Shown in pieces: positions 63,349-64,000 of a DNA stretch of 64,000 nucleotides. Source of the DNA: Mesorhizobium sp. WSM2240 (GTDB taxonomy: Bacteria; Pseudomonadota; Alphaproteobacteria; Rhizobiales; Rhizobiaceae); NCBI RefSeq assembly GCF_040438645.1, contig NZ_CP159253.1, positions 4,092,001 through 4,156,000 of the forward strand. The letters are read 5' to 3'. Numbering within the stretch: position 1 is the first letter of the stretch; each line of letters opens with the position of its first letter. The notes under the pieces are model-generated. The model was not told where the DNA came from and did no database searches. It saw only the letters and a list, made by a program, of their open reading frames with translations. The position numbers and the translations under genes were made by a program.

Positions 63349-64000
63349 CCACCAGCGTCAAGCAAGCTTGGGCGGCGCTGTTGCCGGACCGGGCGAAAGC
63401 CGACGCGCCGCGCCAGAACGGCAAAGGCGACGACACCGCATTTTCCGAAGCGGTCAAGTTCGGCGCGCCCGGCAAACAGTCGCGCTCCTCCACTGCGGAC
63501 GCGGCCGGCGAGCTTCGTCGGCCCGGCTGGAATGTCGAGCTCAACCTCCCGGACCGGAACGTCGGCGAGCCGCATGTGGCCGGAGCAAACAACACGTACC
63601 TCCCGCGCATTGCTGCCGAACACGGAGATGCTGATGGTCATGAAGACCCCAAAGCCGCGGAAGAACATCCAGCTTTGGAAGAGCGTACCGCGAACGCATC
63701 GGAGACGATGCCGATCGCGTTCAGACCGCCGCTTCCGCCAATGATTTTGCTGGGCGGCTTTGGTAGGCCTGATGCCGGAGCGGCGTCCGAGGGCGATCTC
63801 GCCTCATCGACCGCACCTGCCTCGTTGCAGACGGACATTGCATCGGTCAAAGCAGACGCCACACTGGCCAAAATAGCGGTTGTGGCGTTGCCGGCCGTGG
63901 CAGCCGCGGCGCTTAACGTGCCGCTGCAAGGCAGCGCCAAAACCGTGTCCACCGAAAGTGCTGTCGCGCAACACGCGGCTGAACAGTCGGCAAAGGCCTC
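63345..64000 (+). CDS. motD: MotD/FliK-type hook-length control protein (partial)
   Basis: The gene begins at ATG 63345, overlapping the motC stop (ATGA), and is cut by the window end after about 218 codons. The visible part (MTTSVKQAWAALLPDRAKA...) is low-complexity and Ala/Ser/Pro/Asp-rich, as is usual for the N-terminal ruler region of rhizobial MotD. The MotD name was first given for a motility defect, and later work assigned it as FliK. Identification rests on position after motC and composition; the diagnostic C-terminal FliK domain is outside the window. Confidence 0.8.
   Translation, partial: MTTSVKQAWAALLPDRAKADAPRQNGKGDDTAFSEAVKFGAPGKQSRSSTADAAGELRRPGWNVELNLPDRNVGEPHVAGANNTYLPRIAAEHGDADGHEDPKAAEEHPALEERTANASETMPIAFRPPLPPMILLGGFGRPDAGAASEGDLASSTAPASLQTDIASVKADATLAKIAVVALPAVAAAALNVPLQGSAKTVSTESAVAQHAAEQSAKA

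Overview
The window is GC-rich chromosomal DNA from an alphaproteobacterium of the order Rhizobiales, most like Mesorhizobium, Aminobacter or another Phyllobacteriaceae member. Three things support this. It has a ctrA/sciP/chpT cell-cycle neighbourhood. It has a motility cluster of the rhizobial type (visN, visR, a DUF1217 protein, motE, motC, motD). It also has family-specific genes (eipA/DUF1134, BA14K, SyrB) and a rhizobial palindromic intergenic repeat. The assignment rests on gene content, not on a database search.

Layout. 1-13 kb holds ordinary metabolic and housekeeping genes: the leuA 3' end, a wHTH/TPR membrane protein with an alpha/beta hydrolase, a metallophosphoesterase, a Nudix hydrolase, a glutathionyl-hydroquinone reductase, a GNAT enzyme, an SDR plus CoA-transferase pair, a HugZ-like protein with an ArsR regulator, a TrmH-type methyltransferase, a coiled-coil membrane protein and eipA. 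13.3-17 kb is a cell-cycle block: chpT, an orphan receiver protein, ctrA, fliJ, a PqiA-like membrane protein and sciP, followed by mnmA, a DUF1232 protein and a Gfo/Idh/MocA oxidoreductase.

19.95-30.34 kb is a decayed genomic island inserted at the 3' end of a tRNA gene with a CAT anticodon. It is bounded by 46-bp direct repeats, one inside the intact tRNA and one at 30299-30344. Paired ATACCGT motifs lie near both ends, and no integrase gene is left. It holds a degenerate IS630-type transposase, fragments of other genes, a SyrB-like gene, a secreted cupin, and a remarkable stack IS701 - IS5 - IS701 in which each element starts and ends at a CTAG tetranucleotide. Removing the stack rejoins one reading frame.

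30.4-35.1 kb has a double BA14K protein, a class V aminotransferase, a DUF4126 membrane protein overlapping a mercuric-reductase-like flavoenzyme, and a D-lyxose isomerase family protein.

35.5-64 kb is the flagellar/motility regulon. visN-visR encode the LuxR-type master regulators. A frameshifted RTX calcium-binding protein gene follows. A leftward unit carries motA-fliM-fliN-fliG-flhB-orf. A rightward unit carries the DUF1217 gene, flgF-fliI-orf-flgBC-fliE-flgGAI-motE-flgH-fliL-fliP, then two flagellins, fliF, a fliH-like gene, motB, motC and motD (cut by the window end). CtrA-type sites (TTAA-N7-TTAA or TTAACCAT) lie before both flagellins and before an uncharacterised gene at 2988. Four GANTC (CcrM) sites cluster before ctrA. 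Together these tie motility to the cell cycle.

No CRISPR array, rRNA, defence cassette or complete integrase was found. The most unusual structures are the CTAG-anchored insertion-sequence stack, the integrase-less tRNA island with candidate arm sites, the six-repeat DUF1217 protein and the CtrA-box-bearing unknown gene.
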